A stretch of 64,000 bases of DNA from Pseudomonadota bacterium (GCA_018240405.1 JAFEFW010000646.1:31781-95780), one strand, 5' to 3'. Numbered from the stretch's first letter, positions 1 to 12,154 are shown. Translations and numbers: made by a program. Notes: generated by a model not told the origin, from the letters alone.

Positions 1-3000
1 TGTCTGGTCACCGATATAGACGGATGCCGCCGCGCCGCCGCGCGCTCGCCGCACGGCACGCGAGATGCCGCCCAGCGTGTCGAAGTAATGGTCGACGGTG
101 GTGACGCCCATCTCCAGCGAGTCGAGGTTCTGGTAAGTCACCTCGACACCGGCCAGCGCATGGGCCAGCACTGCGTCGGACCGCTGCGGTTTGCCGGAGA
201 CGCCATAGGCGAAGCCTTTGCGCTTCAGGTAGGCGTCGGCCAGCTCATCTTCATCGTCGAATGTGCCGCTGCCGACGAGGTTGTTGACGTTGGAGCCATA
301 GGCGCCATCGGCGTTGCCGAAGACACGCAGCGCCGCTTCTTCCACGGTGCCGCCATGCTCAGCGATATAAGCCTGCACGTGCCTGCGGATGAAATTTTGT
401 TCCGTCGGCTCGTCCGCTTGCGCTGCCAGCAGTGCCGCCTCGGCCAGAAGCTTCGTCTGCAACGGCAGCAGATCACGGAAAATGCCGGACAGCGTCGCCA
501 CCACGTCGATGCGCGGCCGGCCCAACGTCGCCAGCGGGATCAGCCTGGCGCCGGAGACGCGGCCGTAGCTGTCAGTGCGCGGTTCGGCACCCATCAGCCA
601 CAGCGCCTGCGCGATCGGGCCGCCTTCCGTCTTCAGGTTGTCAGTGCCCCACAGCACCATTGCCACCGTTTCCGGCAGCTTGCCGCTATCAGCTTGATGC
701 CGCGCCAGCAGCTTGTCCGCCTGATGCGCCCCATCCTTCAGCGCAAAAGCGCTCGGTATCCGGAACGGATCGAAGCCGTGCAGGTTGCGGCCGGTGGGCA
801 GGACCTCTGTCGTGCGCAGCAGGTCGCCGCCGGGGGCCGGGCGGATATAGCCGGCATCCAGCGCGTGGATGATCGCCGGAATTTCGTGGTCTGCCGCGAG
901 CAGTGCATCCAGCCGTTTGCGCTCCACCGGATCGGTGATGCCGGCGGCATCGAGCATGAAGGTGCGGTGATCTTCCTCCAGCGCCTCACCCACCACGTGC
1001 AGACCGTGCGGGATCAGCGTGTATTCCAGTTCCAGCAGCGCGTTCTGCAGCTTGCCGATGACAGCGTCGTCCTCGCCGGTCCAGGCGGGGTCCGCCTCGG
1101 CCAGGTTCACGGCCACGGCCTGCGCCTGGATCACCTGCGCCATCGTTTCGCGCTGCGATATATCCGCATCCGGCGGCAGCGACCGCCAGCGGTCCAATGA
1201 CGCCTTCAGGTCCAGCAGGCCGCGATACAGGCCGGCATGCTGCACCGGTGGTGTCAGGTAGCTGATCAGCGCCGCGCCGGCGCGACGCTTGGCGATCATG
1301 CCCTCGGACGGATTGTTCGAGGCATACAGGTAGAAATTCGGCAGGTCGCCGATCAGCCGATCGGGCCAGCACTCGGCCGACATGCCAGCCTGCTTGCCGG
1401 GCATGAACTCCAGCGCGCCGTGGGTGCCGAAATGCAGCACCGCGTCGGCACCGAAATCCTGCGCGATCCAGCGATAGAAGGCACAGAAGGCGTGCGTCGG
1501 CGCAAAACCATGCTCGAACAGCAGTCGCATCGGGTCGCCTTCGTAACCGAAGGCCGGCTGCACACCGATGAAGACGTTGCCGAAATGCTCGCCCAACACG
1601 TGGATCGTGGCGCCATCGGTCTGCGCCTTGCCCGGCGCCGGTCCCCACTGCTTCTCAATATCCGGCAGCCAGCGCTGCTTGCGAACATGCTCGTCCGCCG
1701 GGACGCGCGCAGCGACATTGGCATTGGCGCCAAAAACCGCGGCGTTGCCATACAGGATGCGATCGCGCAGCGCGTCGGCGCTTTCCGGCAGGTCCACGGT
1801 GTAGCCGGCCGCCTTCAGCCCCTTCAGCGTGTTGAACAGCGAGGCGAAGACCGACAGGTACGCTGCCGTACCAACGGTGCCGGCGTTCGGTGGAAAATTG
1901 AAGATGGCAATGGCGATCTTGCGATCCGCCCGCTTCTTCCGACGCAGCGTGACCAGCTTTGCGACGCGCGCCGCCAGCATGCTGGCCCGCTCCGGATGCG
2001 GCACCATGTCGCGCCGCCGGTCCTCGCCGACCGCCTCGGACCGACCGCCGAAGGTCATCGGCCAGATGCCGCCATCCAATTCCGGAATGGCGACCATCAT
2101 CGTCGCTTCGACCGGCAGCAGCCCGCGTGAATCCGCCTGCCACTGCTCCAGCGTCTGGAACTCCACCGGATGCGCGGTGATATACGGCACGTCCATCGAC
2201 GCCAGCAGGGTCTCGGCGGCGTGTGCGTCGTTATAGGCGGGACCGCCTACCAGGCTGAACCCGGTCAGCGACACGACCGCGTCAACGGTCGCTTTGCCGT
2301 TATGGGTAAAATACTTCTCGACCGCTTCGCGCTGATCCAGGCCGCTGGCGAAAGCCGGCACCACCTGCAGGCCCTTGGCCTCCAGCGCCTCGATCACGCC
2401 GTCATAATGGGCGGAGTTGCTGGACAGCGCGTAGGAGCGCAGCAGCAGGATGCCGACCCGGCCCCCCTGCCCTGTCGCCGGTAAGTGATCCAGCTTCTCG
2501 ATGATCCGGTGCCTGGTGCGCGGGTGATACAGCCCGACGTCCGGATACTCGATCGGCGATGCCGCCTTGACCATACCGGCCAGCGACGCACGTTCGCCGG
2601 CGGCGTAGCGGCCGACCAGCAGTTTGACCATGTTGCCGAGGTTCTCCTCGGAGCCGGCCAGCCAGTACTGCAGCGTCATGAAGTAGGCGCGCACGTCCTG
2701 CGCCGTTCCGGGGATAAACCGCAGCAGCTTCGGCACCTGGCGCAGCATCTTCATCTGGCTGCGGGCGTTCGATTCGTTGCTGCCCTTGCCACGCATCCGC
2801 TTCAGCCAGGCAATCGCACCCTGTGCCTCGCCCGACATCTCGAACTTGCCCACACGGGTCAGCTTGACGACCTCGCTCGCCGACAGCAGCCCGACCATGG
2901 CGTCACAGGACTCGCGCCGCGCGCGCAAAGCCGGCAACACCGCGCGGATGTGATCCTCCAGGAACAGCATTGCGGCAATAACGATATCGGCCCTGGCGAT

Positions 3001-3195
3001 GTCAGCGTGGCAGGCGGTCAGAGCGTCCGCGTCGCCGGTCCATTCATCCGCCGCGTGCATCGTGACGGTCAGGTTCGGCAGGTCCTTTTTCAGCGCGCTT
3101 TCGGCCCGCGCGAGGGCACCGCCGAGGTGACTGTCCATGGTCACCACGACGACGCGAATGTGTGTGCGATTAACGGCCGAAATGGGCTTTCGCAT
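1..3195 (-). CDS. bchH: Magnesium chelatase subunit H, C-terminus cut by window edge
   Basis: Reading the minus strand from 3195 gives an uninterrupted frame of about 1065 codons to the window edge, with no stop. It begins MRKPISAV and soon reaches [11 protein letters not shown], the typical BchH/ChlH N-terminus. Further conserved blocks are [26 protein letters not shown] and [15 protein letters not shown], the last being the CobN/BchH signature. Family members have about 1200 residues, so roughly 130 are missing. BchH is the large porphyrin-binding subunit that, with BchI and BchD, inserts Mg into protoporphyrin IX, the first committed step to bacteriochlorophyll. Tandem ATGs (3198 and 3195) leave the exact start open. 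Either start lies inside the end of bchB, about 26-29 nt before its stop, so translation is probably coupled. The gene is fourth in a bchF-N-B-H operon. Confidence 0.96.
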   Translation of the reverse strand, partial: MRKPISAVNRTHIRVVVVTMDSHLGGALARAESALKKDLPNLTVTMHAADEWTGDADALTACHADIARADIVIAAMLFLEDHIRAVLPALRARRESCDAMVGLLSASEVVKLTRVGKFEMSGEAQGAIAWLKRMRGKGSNESNARSQMKMLRQVPKLLRFIPGTAQDVRAYFMTLQYWLAGSEENLGNMVKLLVGRYAAGERASLAGMVKAASPIEYPDVGLYHPRTRHRIIEKLDHLPATGQGGRVGILLLRSYALSSNSAHYDGVIEALEAKGLQVVPAFASGLDQREAVEKYFTHNGKATVDAVVSLTGFSLVGGPAYNDAHAAETLLASMDVPYITAHPVEFQTLEQWQADSRGLLPVEATMMVAIPELDGGIWPMTFGGRSEAVGEDRRRDMVPHPERASMLAARVAKLVTLRRKKRADRKIAIAIFNFPPNAGTVGTAAYLSVFASLFNTLKGLKAAGYTVDLPESADALRDRILYGNAAVFGANANVAARVPADEHVRKQRWLPDIEKQWGPAPGKAQTDGATIHVLGEHFGNVFIGVQPAFGYEGDPMRLLFEHGFAPTHAFCAFYRWIAQDFGADAVLHFGTHGALEFMPGKQAGMSAECWPDRLIGDLPNFYLYASNNPSEGMIAKRRAGAALISYLTPPVQHAGLYRGLLDLKASLDRWRSLPPDADISQRETMAQVIQAQAVAVNLAEADPAWTGEDDAVIGKLQNALLELEYTLIPHGLHVVGEALEEDHRTFMLDAAGITDPVERKRLDALLAADHEIPAIIHALDAGYIRPAPGGDLLRTTEVLPTGRNLHGFDPFRIPSAFALKDGAHQADKLLARHQADSGKLPETVAMVLWGTDNLKTEGGPIAQALWLMGAEPRTDSYGRVSGARLIPLATLGRPRIDVVATLSGIFRDLLPLQTKLLAEAALLAAQADEPTEQNFIRRHVQAYIAEHGGTVEEAALRVFGNADGAYGSNVNNLVGSGTFDDEDELADAYLKRKGFAYGVSGKPQRSDAVLAHALAGVEVTYQNLDSLEMGVTTVDHYFDTLGGISRAVRRARGGAAASVYIGDQT

Positions 3196-4741
3196 CATAC
3201 AAGGTGTCCACAGTAATCGTTGCGATGCCACGATCCGACGCAAACGTTTCGGTGTTGCGACGGGCCTTGCCACGCACGAAGAACGGGATCTTCTTGAGTT
3301 CCTTCTCCGCCGCGGGATCCCAGGCGACGGAGCGTTCGGCAACCATGACAGGTTCGGGAGCTTCGGGCGTCGCCTCCACCGGCCGGGAAGCGGCATGCGA
3401 TCCAAGATGCGAGGCGCCGGCTTCATCCTTGAATTCGGCGTCGTCGCGGAACATGTGCAGCAGGTGTTCCTCCAGGCCCATCATCAGTGGATGGACCCAG
3501 GTGTCGAAAATGACGTTGGCGCCTTCGAATCCCATCTGCGGCGAATAGCGCGCCGGGAAATCCTGCACGTGAACCGGGGCCGAAATGACCGCGCACGGGA
3601 TCCCCAATCGCTTGGCGATATGCCGCTCCATCTGCGTGCCCAGCACCAGTTCCGGGTGCTGCGCCGCAATGGCGGCTTCGACTTCCAGGTAGTCGTCCGT
3701 GATCGTTGCTTCGACGCCGTAACGTGCCGCCGCTTCACGCACCTCGCGAGCGAATTCGCGCGAATAGGTGCCCAGGCCGACGACGGTGAAGCCCAGCTCC
3801 TCCGCGGCGATGCGCGCCGCGGCGACGGCGTGCGTGGCGTCGCCGAAGATGAAGACGCGCTTGCCGGTCAGGTAGGTCGAGTCGACCGACCGCGAGTACC
3901 ACGGCAGCCGCGAGTCGTCGGCTTCCAGCACCGCGGTGGCATCGACTCCGGCAATTCCTGCGACTTCCGCAATGAAGTCGCGCGTTGCGCCGATGCCGAT
4001 CGGCACGGTCTTCACCACCGGTTGCTGGAACGTCCGCAACAGCCACTGGGCCGCCGGCATCCCGGTTTCGGGATACAGCACGACGTTGAAGTCTGCCTCA
4101 CCCAGTGTCGCCAGATCGGCTGGCGTCGCACCCAGCGGCGCAACGACATGCACGTCTATCCCCATCCGGTCCAGCAGGCCGGTGATTTCGCTTACGTCGT
4201 CACGATGGCGGAACCCCAGCGCCGTCGGTCCCAGCAGGTTGCAACGTGGCCGCTGACCCGCGGGGCGTGGCGCTCGTTGCGTTCCCGGCTTCGGCGCCTG
4301 CGGCCCGGCAAACGCCCGGACCAATTGATAAAAGGTCTCGGCCGAACCCCAGTTTTCCTTCTTCTGGTAGGACGGCAGTTCCACCGGCACCACAGGGATC
4401 GGCAGTGCCACCGCGCGCGCCAGTCCGCCGGGATCGTCCTGAATCAGTTCGGCTGTGCAGGACGCACCGACCAGCAGCGCCTGCGGTCGAAAGCGTTCAT
4501 AGGCCTCGCGCGCGGCGGTCTTGAACAATTCTGCCGTATCGCCGCCGAGGTCACGCGCCTGAAACGTCGTGTAGGTGACCGGAGGCCGCTTTGACTGCCG
4601 CTCAATCATGGTGAACAGCAGGTCGGCATAGGTATCGCCCTGCGGCGCGTGCAGCACGTAGTGCAGCCCTTCCATGGCGGTCGCGACGCGCATGGCCCCG
4701 ACATGGGGCGGTCCTTCGTATGTCCACAGTGTCAGCTTCAT
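3170..4741 (-). CDS. bchB: Light-independent protochlorophyllide reductase subunit B
   Basis: This 523-residue protein matches BchB over its full length (start [18 protein letters not shown]). BchB and BchN form the catalytic NB component of dark-operative protochlorophyllide reductase. The ATP-dependent BchL dimer supplies electrons and is not in this window. Asp36 (APQGD) and Cys95 (VGASC) are present at the family positions. In this family they supply ligands of the NB [4Fe-4S] cluster, three of whose ligands are Asp/Cys residues from both chains. The C-terminal part ([14 protein letters not shown]) is the usual small BchB domain. The start lies 4 nt after the bchN stop and the end overlaps bchH, so the gene is clearly co-transcribed. 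Dark reduction suits an organism making pigment anaerobically, because the enzyme is oxygen sensitive. Confidence 0.97.
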   Translation of the reverse strand: MKLTLWTYEGPPHVGAMRVATAMEGLHYVLHAPQGDTYADLLFTMIERQSKRPPVTYTTFQARDLGGDTAELFKTAAREAYERFRPQALLVGASCTAELIQDDPGGLARAVALPIPVVPVELPSYQKKENWGSAETFYQLVRAFAGPQAPKPGTQRAPRPAGQRPRCNLLGPTALGFRHRDDVSEITGLLDRMGIDVHVVAPLGATPADLATLGEADFNVVLYPETGMPAAQWLLRTFQQPVVKTVPIGIGATRDFIAEVAGIAGVDATAVLEADDSRLPWYSRSVDSTYLTGKRVFIFGDATHAVAAARIAAEELGFTVVGLGTYSREFAREVREAAARYGVEATITDDYLEVEAAIAAQHPELVLGTQMERHIAKRLGIPCAVISAPVHVQDFPARYSPQMGFEGANVIFDTWVHPLMMGLEEHLLHMFRDDAEFKDEAGASHLGSHAASRPVEATPEAPEPVMVAERSVAWDPAAEKELKKIPFFVRGKARRNTETFASDRGIATITVDTLYDAKAHFGR

Positions 4742-4745
4742 GTCG

Positions 4746-6616
<1,871 letters not shown>

Positions 6617-6791
6617 GGATTGACAACCGTGTCATAGCGATGTCGGCTCTCGCTTTCGGGAGCAGGTACTCATCCAAGGCCTTCCCAATGACGCTTTCGA
6701 CCTTGGATGACCGCGAAGGGCGGAGAGGATCATGGTCTGTAAACCGGCTGTTCACTTCGTCCCCCCTGCTCATGAAGCAGCGTTAACGGAA

Positions 6792-6871
6792 GGCTAGGCC
6801 GCACCCGCCGAGACTGTCAAGCTGTCTGTACGTAAACCAAGCTTGACAATTTTTCGGGGCGGCAGTGTTAT
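6792..6871. promoter_or_regulatory. Divergent bchF / ppaA promoter with 34-bp palindrome
   Basis: TGTCAAGCT (6815-6823) and AGCTTGACA (6840-6848) form a perfect 9-bp inverted repeat around a central TACGTA (6829-6834). On the plus strand TTGACA (6843-6848), a 17-bp spacer and TGTTAT (6866-6871) make a strong sigma-70-type promoter towards ppaA. On the minus strand TTGACA (6820-6815) is followed at 17-18 bp by a weak -10 (TAGCCT-like) towards bchF. Two overlapping near-matches to the PpsR/CrtJ site TGT-N12-ACA sit at 6815-6832 (ends ACG) and 6831-6848 (begins CGT). PpsR, encoded 1 kb away, is the obvious candidate ligand. The rest of 6617-6814 shows no gene. Confidence 0.7.
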
Positions 6872-6889
6872 CAGGGAGGGGGTTATGAT

Positions 6890-7825
6890 ATGGCAGCCTT
6901 CATTGAGCAGAGACCGGAGCCTGAAAGGTGGCACAGCCCCCCCGGCCCCACCTCGACAGCGGCAGCACCGCTCATGAGCAGGCAAGCCGCTTCCGGCTGG
7001 ACACCGCCGAATGGCGCCGAGCGACACAGCCACGCAGCCCTCGATCGCCAGCAACGTGCCTCGCTGCTGACCCGCGTCGTCGAAGCGGAAATCCTGCCCC
7101 GTCTCGCCATGCTCCGCGCAGTCAACGCCACCCCTACCGAGGACATCGTCGCGTTCACCACAACCGAGGATGACAATGCCTCGCTGGTCCGCCTGCTCCT
7201 CGGGCCCGATGGCGCGGCTGCGGAAGCTTTCATCAAGGATCTGCAGCAGCGTGGCGCGACCGCCGTCTCCTTATACTTAGGCGTCGTGACGCAGGCGGCC
7301 CGGACCCTGGGCATGCTGTGGGAAGAGGACCGCTGCGATTTTGCCGAGGTCACGATCGGGCTGGGCCGGCTGCAGCAGGTGGTCCGCTACCTGTCGCCCG
7401 AATTCCAGTCCGCCGCCATCAACCACCCGCAGCCGCCGAACATCCTGCTGATCCCGGCCCCCGGCGAGCAGCACACCTTCGGCCTGATGATCGTCGCCGA
7501 ATTCTTTCAGCGCGAAGGCTGGTCCGTTACGGGCGGCCCGGCCACGGCGCCGGACGAAGCGGTTGCCATCGCGCGTGAGACCTGGATCGACGTTGCCGGA
7601 TTCACCGTGGCGTCGCCGCCGCGGCTCGAAGGCCTGGCAACCTGCATCAAGACGTTGCGGCGTGTCTCCCGCAACCGCGATCTCAGCATCATGGTCGGCG
7701 GGCCGCTGCTGCTGCGCCAGCCCGAGATACTGGTCCGCATCGGCGCGGATGTCTGCGCCCCGGACGCGTTGAGCGCGGTGCGGCAGGCCAGCGGGCTGAT
7801 TGCGTTGCGTACTGCGGCAGATTAG
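6890..7825 (+). CDS. ppaA: PpaA/AerR-family cobalamin-binding antirepressor
   Basis: The 311-residue protein has a variable N-terminus, a helical region (about 55-150) and a C-terminal B12-binding-like domain (about 180-305). The latter carries GEQHTFGLM, where the histidine is the expected cobalamin ligand of the AerR/PpaA family. These proteins bind PpsR/CrtJ and modulate repression of bch, crt and puc genes in response to light or redox state. GGGAGGGGG lies 7 nt before the ATG at 6890. The predicted transcription start (about 6878) falls almost inside that ribosome-binding site. A shorter form from Met29 (6974) is therefore possible, as with the long and short AerR forms of Rhodobacter capsulatus. 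ppsR follows 65 nt downstream, the usual pairing. Confidence 0.88.
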   Translation: MAAFIEQRPEPERWHSPPGPTSTAAAPLMSRQAASGWTPPNGAERHSHAALDRQQRASLLTRVVEAEILPRLAMLRAVNATPTEDIVAFTTTEDDNASLVRLLLGPDGAAAEAFIKDLQQRGATAVSLYLGVVTQAARTLGMLWEEDRCDFAEVTIGLGRLQQVVRYLSPEFQSAAINHPQPPNILLIPAPGEQHTFGLMIVAEFFQREGWSVTGGPATAPDEAVAIARETWIDVAGFTVASPPRLEGLATCIKTLRRVSRNRDLSIMVGGPLLLRQPEILVRIGADVCAPDALSAVRQASGLIALRTAAD

Positions 7826-7890
7826 GGCGCCGCGCCCCGTGCACCGGATCGTTCGGTCGCACGGATCGAGTTTGGAGGGTACCGCTCGTC

Positions 7891-9339
7891 GTGAGGACGT
7901 TCAGAACCCCAAGAACAGCGCTCGGCGCGGTTGACGCGGAGGCAGCCGCTTCCCTGGTTTCGGCAGCCGCGGACATTGCGCTGATCCTGGACCAGCATGG
8001 GGTGATCAAGGACGTCTCGATTTCCGATCAAAGTCTTGCCGACGAGTTGCCGGGCTACGTCAACTGGCTTGGCAAGGCCTGGGCCGAGGTGGTGACCGAG
8101 GAAAGCCGGCCAAAGATTTCCCAGATGCTGGCGGACGCCCTGGCCGGAAGCGATCCGCGGTGGCGCCACCTGAACCACCCGACCGCGCGTGCCGCGGAAA
8201 CCGGCTTCAGCCCCGGCAGTCCCGACATTCCAATTCTCTACGCCGTCGTGCAGGCCGGTAACCCGCAGCGCCTCGTGGCCTTCGGCCGCGACCTGCGCGC
8301 CGTCTCCAGCCTGCAGCGCCGGTTGATCGACGCCCAGCAATCGATGGAGCGCGACTACGCGCGCATCCGCCATGTCGAAACCCGCTACCGGCTGCTGTTT
8401 CAGATGGCGTCCGACGCAGTTCTGATTGTCGACGGCAGCGGCCAGCGCGTGCTCGACAGCAATCCGACCGCGAAACGGCTGCTGCCGAAGCTGGCAACGC
8501 AGACAAGGCCCTGGCAACTCACCGACGCCTTCAGCGCCGATACTGCCCGCTCCGTTGAATTGCTGCTGGCGGGTGTGCGCACCTCCGGCCGGGCCGACGA
8601 CGTCAGGGCAAGACTGGCGGAGGGCGATCAGGACACCCTGGTTTCGGCGTCGCTGTTCCGTGACGAGAACGGCACTGCGTGCCTGGTGCGCATCGCCACC
8701 GTGACCGGCGAGACGGCGATGCAGGTGCCGAAGATCAAGACCAAGCTGCTGAAGCTGATGGAAAACGCGCCGGACGCGTTCGTCGTGGCCGACACCAACG
8801 GGCAGATCATGACCGCCAACGGGGCGTTCATCGAAATGGCACAACTGCCGACCGAGGAGCAGTCGCGCGGGCAAAGCCTCGGCCGCTGGCTCGGCCGGAC
8901 CGATGTCGAGATCGACGTCCTGACGGCGAATCTGCGCCAGTACGGATCGGTGCGGCTGTTTGCCAGCCAGGTACGTGGCGAACTTGGCGAGACGAGCGAG
9001 GTGGAGGTTTCGGCCGTGTCGATGATGAACGGCGGCCAGCCCTGCTTCGGTTTCGCGATTCGTGATGTCGGCCGCCGCCTGCAGCAGACGCCGCAGCAGG
9101 CGCGTGCCTTCCCGAAGTCGCTCGAACACATGACCGAACTGATCGGGCGCGTGGCGCTGAAGGATTTGGTGCGCGAAGCCACCGATGTGATCGAGCGGCT
9201 TTGCATCGAAGCAGCCCTGAACCTGACCGGGGACAATCGTGCCTCGGCGGCGGAGATGCTCGGGCTGAGCCGGCAGAGCCTGTACGTGAAGCTGCGGCGC
9301 TATGGCCTGGGCGAAGGCGAAGCCCAGGGGGCCGACTAG
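7891..9339 (+). CDS. ppsR: PpsR/CrtJ photosynthesis repressor
   Basis: This 482-residue protein starts at GTG 7891 behind GGAGG. The layout is the PpsR one: an N-terminal domain with a first PAS (about 25-130), a Q-linker helix (LQRRLIDAQQSMERDYARIRHVETRYRLLF), two more PAS regions (about 165-280 and 285-400), and a C-terminal Fis-type helix-turn-helix (ASAAEMLGLSRQSLYVKLRRYGL). Cys264, Cys385 and Cys438 are visible. Cys438 sits in IERLCIEAAL directly before the HTH, where Rhodobacter CrtJ/PpsR carry their redox-active cysteine. Cys264 is near the position of the second one. PpsR represses bch, crt and light-harvesting genes under aerobic conditions at TGT-N12-ACA sites. It lies between ppaA and bchG. 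Confidence 0.94.
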   Translation: MRTFRTPRTALGAVDAEAAASLVSAAADIALILDQHGVIKDVSISDQSLADELPGYVNWLGKAWAEVVTEESRPKISQMLADALAGSDPRWRHLNHPTARAAETGFSPGSPDIPILYAVVQAGNPQRLVAFGRDLRAVSSLQRRLIDAQQSMERDYARIRHVETRYRLLFQMASDAVLIVDGSGQRVLDSNPTAKRLLPKLATQTRPWQLTDAFSADTARSVELLLAGVRTSGRADDVRARLAEGDQDTLVSASLFRDENGTACLVRIATVTGETAMQVPKIKTKLLKLMENAPDAFVVADTNGQIMTANGAFIEMAQLPTEEQSRGQSLGRWLGRTDVEIDVLTANLRQYGSVRLFASQVRGELGETSEVEVSAVSMMNGGQPCFGFAIRDVGRRLQQTPQQARAFPKSLEHMTELIGRVALKDLVREATDVIERLCIEAALNLTGDNRASAAEMLGLSRQSLYVKLRRYGLGEGEAQGAD

Positions 9340-9371
9340 ACACATACTAAAGTAGCGATCGGACCAACTGC

Positions 9372-10304
9372 ATGAGCGCCTCCCATCCCGACCTCACTAC
9401 CGTGCCCTCGACCGGACAATCCGCTGGCCCGAGGGGCCTGCAAGCGGCCGTGGAGCTGCTGAAGCCCATCACCTGGTTTCCGCCGATGTGGGCCTACGGC
9501 TGCGGTGTCGTTTCCTCCGGCCAGCCATTCGAGGGGCGCTGGGGACTCGTCGCCCTCGGCGTGCTGCTGGCCGGGCCGATGGTGTGCGGCACCAGCCAGG
9601 CCGTGAACGACTGGTTCGATCGGCATGTGGATGCGATCAATGAGCCGCATCGGCCGATTCCCTCGGGCCGGCTGCCGGGACGCACCGGGCTGTACATCGC
9701 GATCAGCTGGACGGTTGCGTCGCTGATCGTCGCCTGGTTCCTCGGTCCGTGGGGATTTGGCGCCGCGGTGGTCGCACTGGCCGCCGCCTGGGCCTATAGC
9801 GCGCCGCCGTTCCGGCTGAAGGCGAATGGCTGGTGGGGCAATACCGCCTGCGGCGCATGCTATGAGGGACTGCCGTGGATTACCGGCGCCGCGGTGATGT
9901 CCGCCGCCGCGCCGGATTGGCACGTGTTCGTGCCGGCGATCCTCTACAGCATTGGCGCGCATGGCATCATGACGCTGAACGACTTCAAGTCGATCGAGGG
10001 CGACAAGCAAAGCGGCGTCTACTCGCTGCCGGTACTGCTGGGGCCGGAGCGCGCCGGTATCGTCGCCTGCATCTTCATGGCGGTGCCGCAGATGGTAATG
10101 GTCGCGCTGCTGTTCGCCTGGGGCTTCCCCTGGCACGGCGGCGCGGTGACGGTCCTCCTGCTGCTGCAATTCGCCGCCATGGCGAAGATGCTGAAGGACC
10201 CCAAGGGTTTGGCGCCCTGGTACAACAACACCGGCGTCTTCCTGTTCGTCATCGGCATGCAAGTCACCGCCTGGGCGCTGCGCTCGATGCTGGCCGCCGG
10301 CTGA
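9372..10304 (+). CDS. bchG: Bacteriochlorophyll synthase (geranylgeranyl/phytyl transferase)
   Basis: This 310-residue UbiA-family membrane prenyltransferase has about eight hydrophobic segments. The first Asp-rich motif, NDWFDRHVDAINEPHRPIPS, is near residue 83, and a second region NDFKSIEGDKQSGVYSLP lies near residue 208. Both are diagnostic of BchG/ChlG. It esterifies bacteriochlorophyllide a with geranylgeranyl or phytyl diphosphate. It is followed 28 nt later by bchP, which reduces the attached geranylgeranyl tail, the common bchG-bchP pairing. It starts 32 nt after ppsR, so read-through from ppaA-ppsR is likely. Confidence 0.96.
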   Translation: MSASHPDLTTVPSTGQSAGPRGLQAAVELLKPITWFPPMWAYGCGVVSSGQPFEGRWGLVALGVLLAGPMVCGTSQAVNDWFDRHVDAINEPHRPIPSGRLPGRTGLYIAISWTVASLIVAWFLGPWGFGAAVVALAAAWAYSAPPFRLKANGWWGNTACGACYEGLPWITGAAVMSAAAPDWHVFVPAILYSIGAHGIMTLNDFKSIEGDKQSGVYSLPVLLGPERAGIVACIFMAVPQMVMVALLFAWGFPWHGGAVTVLLLLQFAAMAKMLKDPKGLAPWYNNTGVFLFVIGMQVTAWALRSMLAAG

Positions 10305-10332
10305 CCATGAAATCCGACCTAGGAGAGAGGCA

Positions 10333-11532
10333 ATGAAGCAAGAATACGATGCGGTCGTGGTCGGCGGTGGGCCGGCGGGGGCGACGGCTGCGCACGAGCT
10401 GGCGAAGGCGGGCCGGTCGGTCATGCTGCTCGACAAGGCTGGGCGCATCAAGCCATGCGGCGGCGCCATTCCACCACGCGCGATCCGCGATTTCGGCATC
10501 CCCGACAGCCTGCTGTGCGCGCATATCACGTCGGCCCGTATGGTCGCGCCGTCGGAAAAGGGTGTGGACATGCCCGTCACCGGCGGCGGCTTCGTCGGGA
10601 TGGTGAACCGCGAGCAGTTCGACGAATGGCTGCGCGAGCGCGCGGCAAAGTGCGGCGCCGACCGGGTCGACGGCACGTTCGAGCAGTTCACGCGCGATCC
10701 TGATGGTGTCGCGGTCATCAACTTCCGCCCGAAAGGCACCAGGGACGACGCGCCACTGCAGCGGGTCCGGGCCAAGGTCGTCATCGCCGCCGACGGCGCC
10801 AAGTCGCAACTGGCGCGGCAGACGGTCAAGGGGGCGGAGAAGATGAAATACGTCTTCGCCTACCACGAAATCATCGAGGCGCCGAAGCCCGCGGAGGGCG
10901 CCGCCTACGATCCGGACCGCTGCGACGTCTACTACCAGGGCCGGGTGTCACCCGACTTCTACGGCTGGGTGTTCCCGCACGGTGCGACCGCCAGCGTCGG
11001 CACCGGCTCGGCGCATAAGGGGTTCTCCCTGCGTGGATCGGTGAAGGACCTGCGCCGGATCGCCGGGCTGGAGAATGCCAGGCTGATCCGCCACGAAGGC
11101 GCGCCGATCCCGATGAAGCCGCTGAAGCGCTGGGACAACGGCAAGGACGTCGTCCTGGCCGGCGACGCGGCCGGCGTGGTCGCTCCGGCCTCCGGCGAAG
11201 GCATCTACTATGCGCTTGAAGGCGGCCGCCTGGCTGGCGAGGCCGCAAAGCAACTGCTGGCAACCGGCGACGTGGCGGCCCTGGCGACCGCCCGCAAACA
11301 ATTCATGAAGGACCACGGCCGGGTGTTCATGATCCTGGGGATCATGCAGTGGTTCTGGTACTCCAGCGACAAGCGGCGCGAGCGCTTCGTCACCATGTGC
11401 GAGGACAAGGACGTACAACGCCTGACCTGGGAATCGTATATGAACAAGAAGCTTGTGCGGAAGGACCCCCTCGCCCACATCAAGATCTTCTTCAAGGACG
11501 TTGGTCACTTGCTGGGGATTGTGCAGGCGTGA
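10333..11532 (+). CDS. bchP: Geranylgeranyl diphosphate/bacteriochlorophyll reductase
   Basis: This 399-residue FAD-dependent reductase begins with the Rossmann motif VVVGGGPAGATAAHELAKAG and continues with KPCGGAIPPRAIRDFGIP, the BchP/ChlP signature. A second FAD-binding stretch is GDAAGVVAPASGEGIYYALE. It hydrogenates the geranylgeranyl chain to phytyl on bacteriochlorophyll. AGGAGAGAGG precedes the ATG at 10333. The stop overlaps the GTG start of the tspO-like gene (GTGA), indicating one transcript. Confidence 0.95.
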   Translation: MKQEYDAVVVGGGPAGATAAHELAKAGRSVMLLDKAGRIKPCGGAIPPRAIRDFGIPDSLLCAHITSARMVAPSEKGVDMPVTGGGFVGMVNREQFDEWLRERAAKCGADRVDGTFEQFTRDPDGVAVINFRPKGTRDDAPLQRVRAKVVIAADGAKSQLARQTVKGAEKMKYVFAYHEIIEAPKPAEGAAYDPDRCDVYYQGRVSPDFYGWVFPHGATASVGTGSAHKGFSLRGSVKDLRRIAGLENARLIRHEGAPIPMKPLKRWDNGKDVVLAGDAAGVVAPASGEGIYYALEGGRLAGEAAKQLLATGDVAALATARKQFMKDHGRVFMILGIMQWFWYSSDKRRERFVTMCEDKDVQRLTWESYMNKKLVRKDPLAHIKIFFKDVGHLLGIVQA

Positions 11533-12017
11533 TTTTGGCGATTGCCGGGGCGGTTCTGTGGGGTGTGGTTGTGGCGGGGTTCGGGGCTTGGCTCACCGAC
11601 CTGACGCCGTGGTACCGCAACCTGAAGAAACCGTCCTGGCAGCCGCCGGACTATCTGTTCGGCCCGGCCTGGAGCGTGATCCTGGCCCTAGCCTCCTGGT
11701 CGCTCTACCTGTCCTGGACCAGCGCGCCGACCGACGGTGCGCGCACCATGGTGCTGCTGCTCTTCCTGTGGAACGGCGCCGCGAACCTACTGTGGAGTCC
11801 GCTGTTCTTTCGCTGGCGCCGCCCGGACTGGGCGCTGTACGAGGTGCCGGTGCTGTGGCTCTCCTGCCTGGTGCCGATCATCCTGCTGGCGCCGATCAGC
11901 GGTCTGGCAAGCCTTCTGCTGGTCCCCTACCTGCTGTGGGTCACCTTCGCGGCCTATCTGAACCTGACCATCGTGAGGCTGAACGGACCATTCGGACGTC
12001 AGGCGCAAACGACCTAG
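11529..12017 (+). CDS. tspO: TspO/MBR family tryptophan-rich sensory protein
   Basis: The GTG at 11529 overlaps the bchP stop and gives 162 residues, the normal TspO length. Five membrane segments and the family signature PSWQPPDYLFGPAWSVI are visible, followed by LWNGAANLLWSPLFFRWRR in the fourth helix region. TspO binds porphyrins. In Rhodobacter it sits in the outer membrane and lowers photosynthesis gene expression at high oxygen, probably by moving tetrapyrrole intermediates. The position directly after bchP fits that role. Longer in-frame starts within bchP are not plausible because they duplicate bchP coding sequence. Confidence 0.9.
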   Translation: MILAIAGAVLWGVVVAGFGAWLTDLTPWYRNLKKPSWQPPDYLFGPAWSVILALASWSLYLSWTSAPTDGARTMVLLLFLWNGAANLLWSPLFFRWRRPDWALYEVPVLWLSCLVPIILLAPISGLASLLLVPYLLWVTFAAYLNLTIVRLNGPFGRQAQTT

Positions 12018-12154
12018 CAAAATTCGCATGGGCACATTGCGCCTGGGCGGGTAAGGCCGCTTAATCAGCTGCCACCGCGCGCCGACGTGCGGTTTATTCG
12101 TTGTTTGCATGGCAGGGATGCCGCACCCCATGGTGCGCCGCACGGGAGCGAGCA

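Noticed and set aside
88-2484. Several plus-strand open frames of 100-300 codons over 1-3.2 kb
   Set aside because: They are antisense shadows of bchH in high-GC DNA; the minus frame carries continuous conserved BchH sequence.
12101-12154. TTG start for the small hypothetical gene
   Set aside because: No ribosome-binding site; GTG 12155 has GGGAG at a workable distance.
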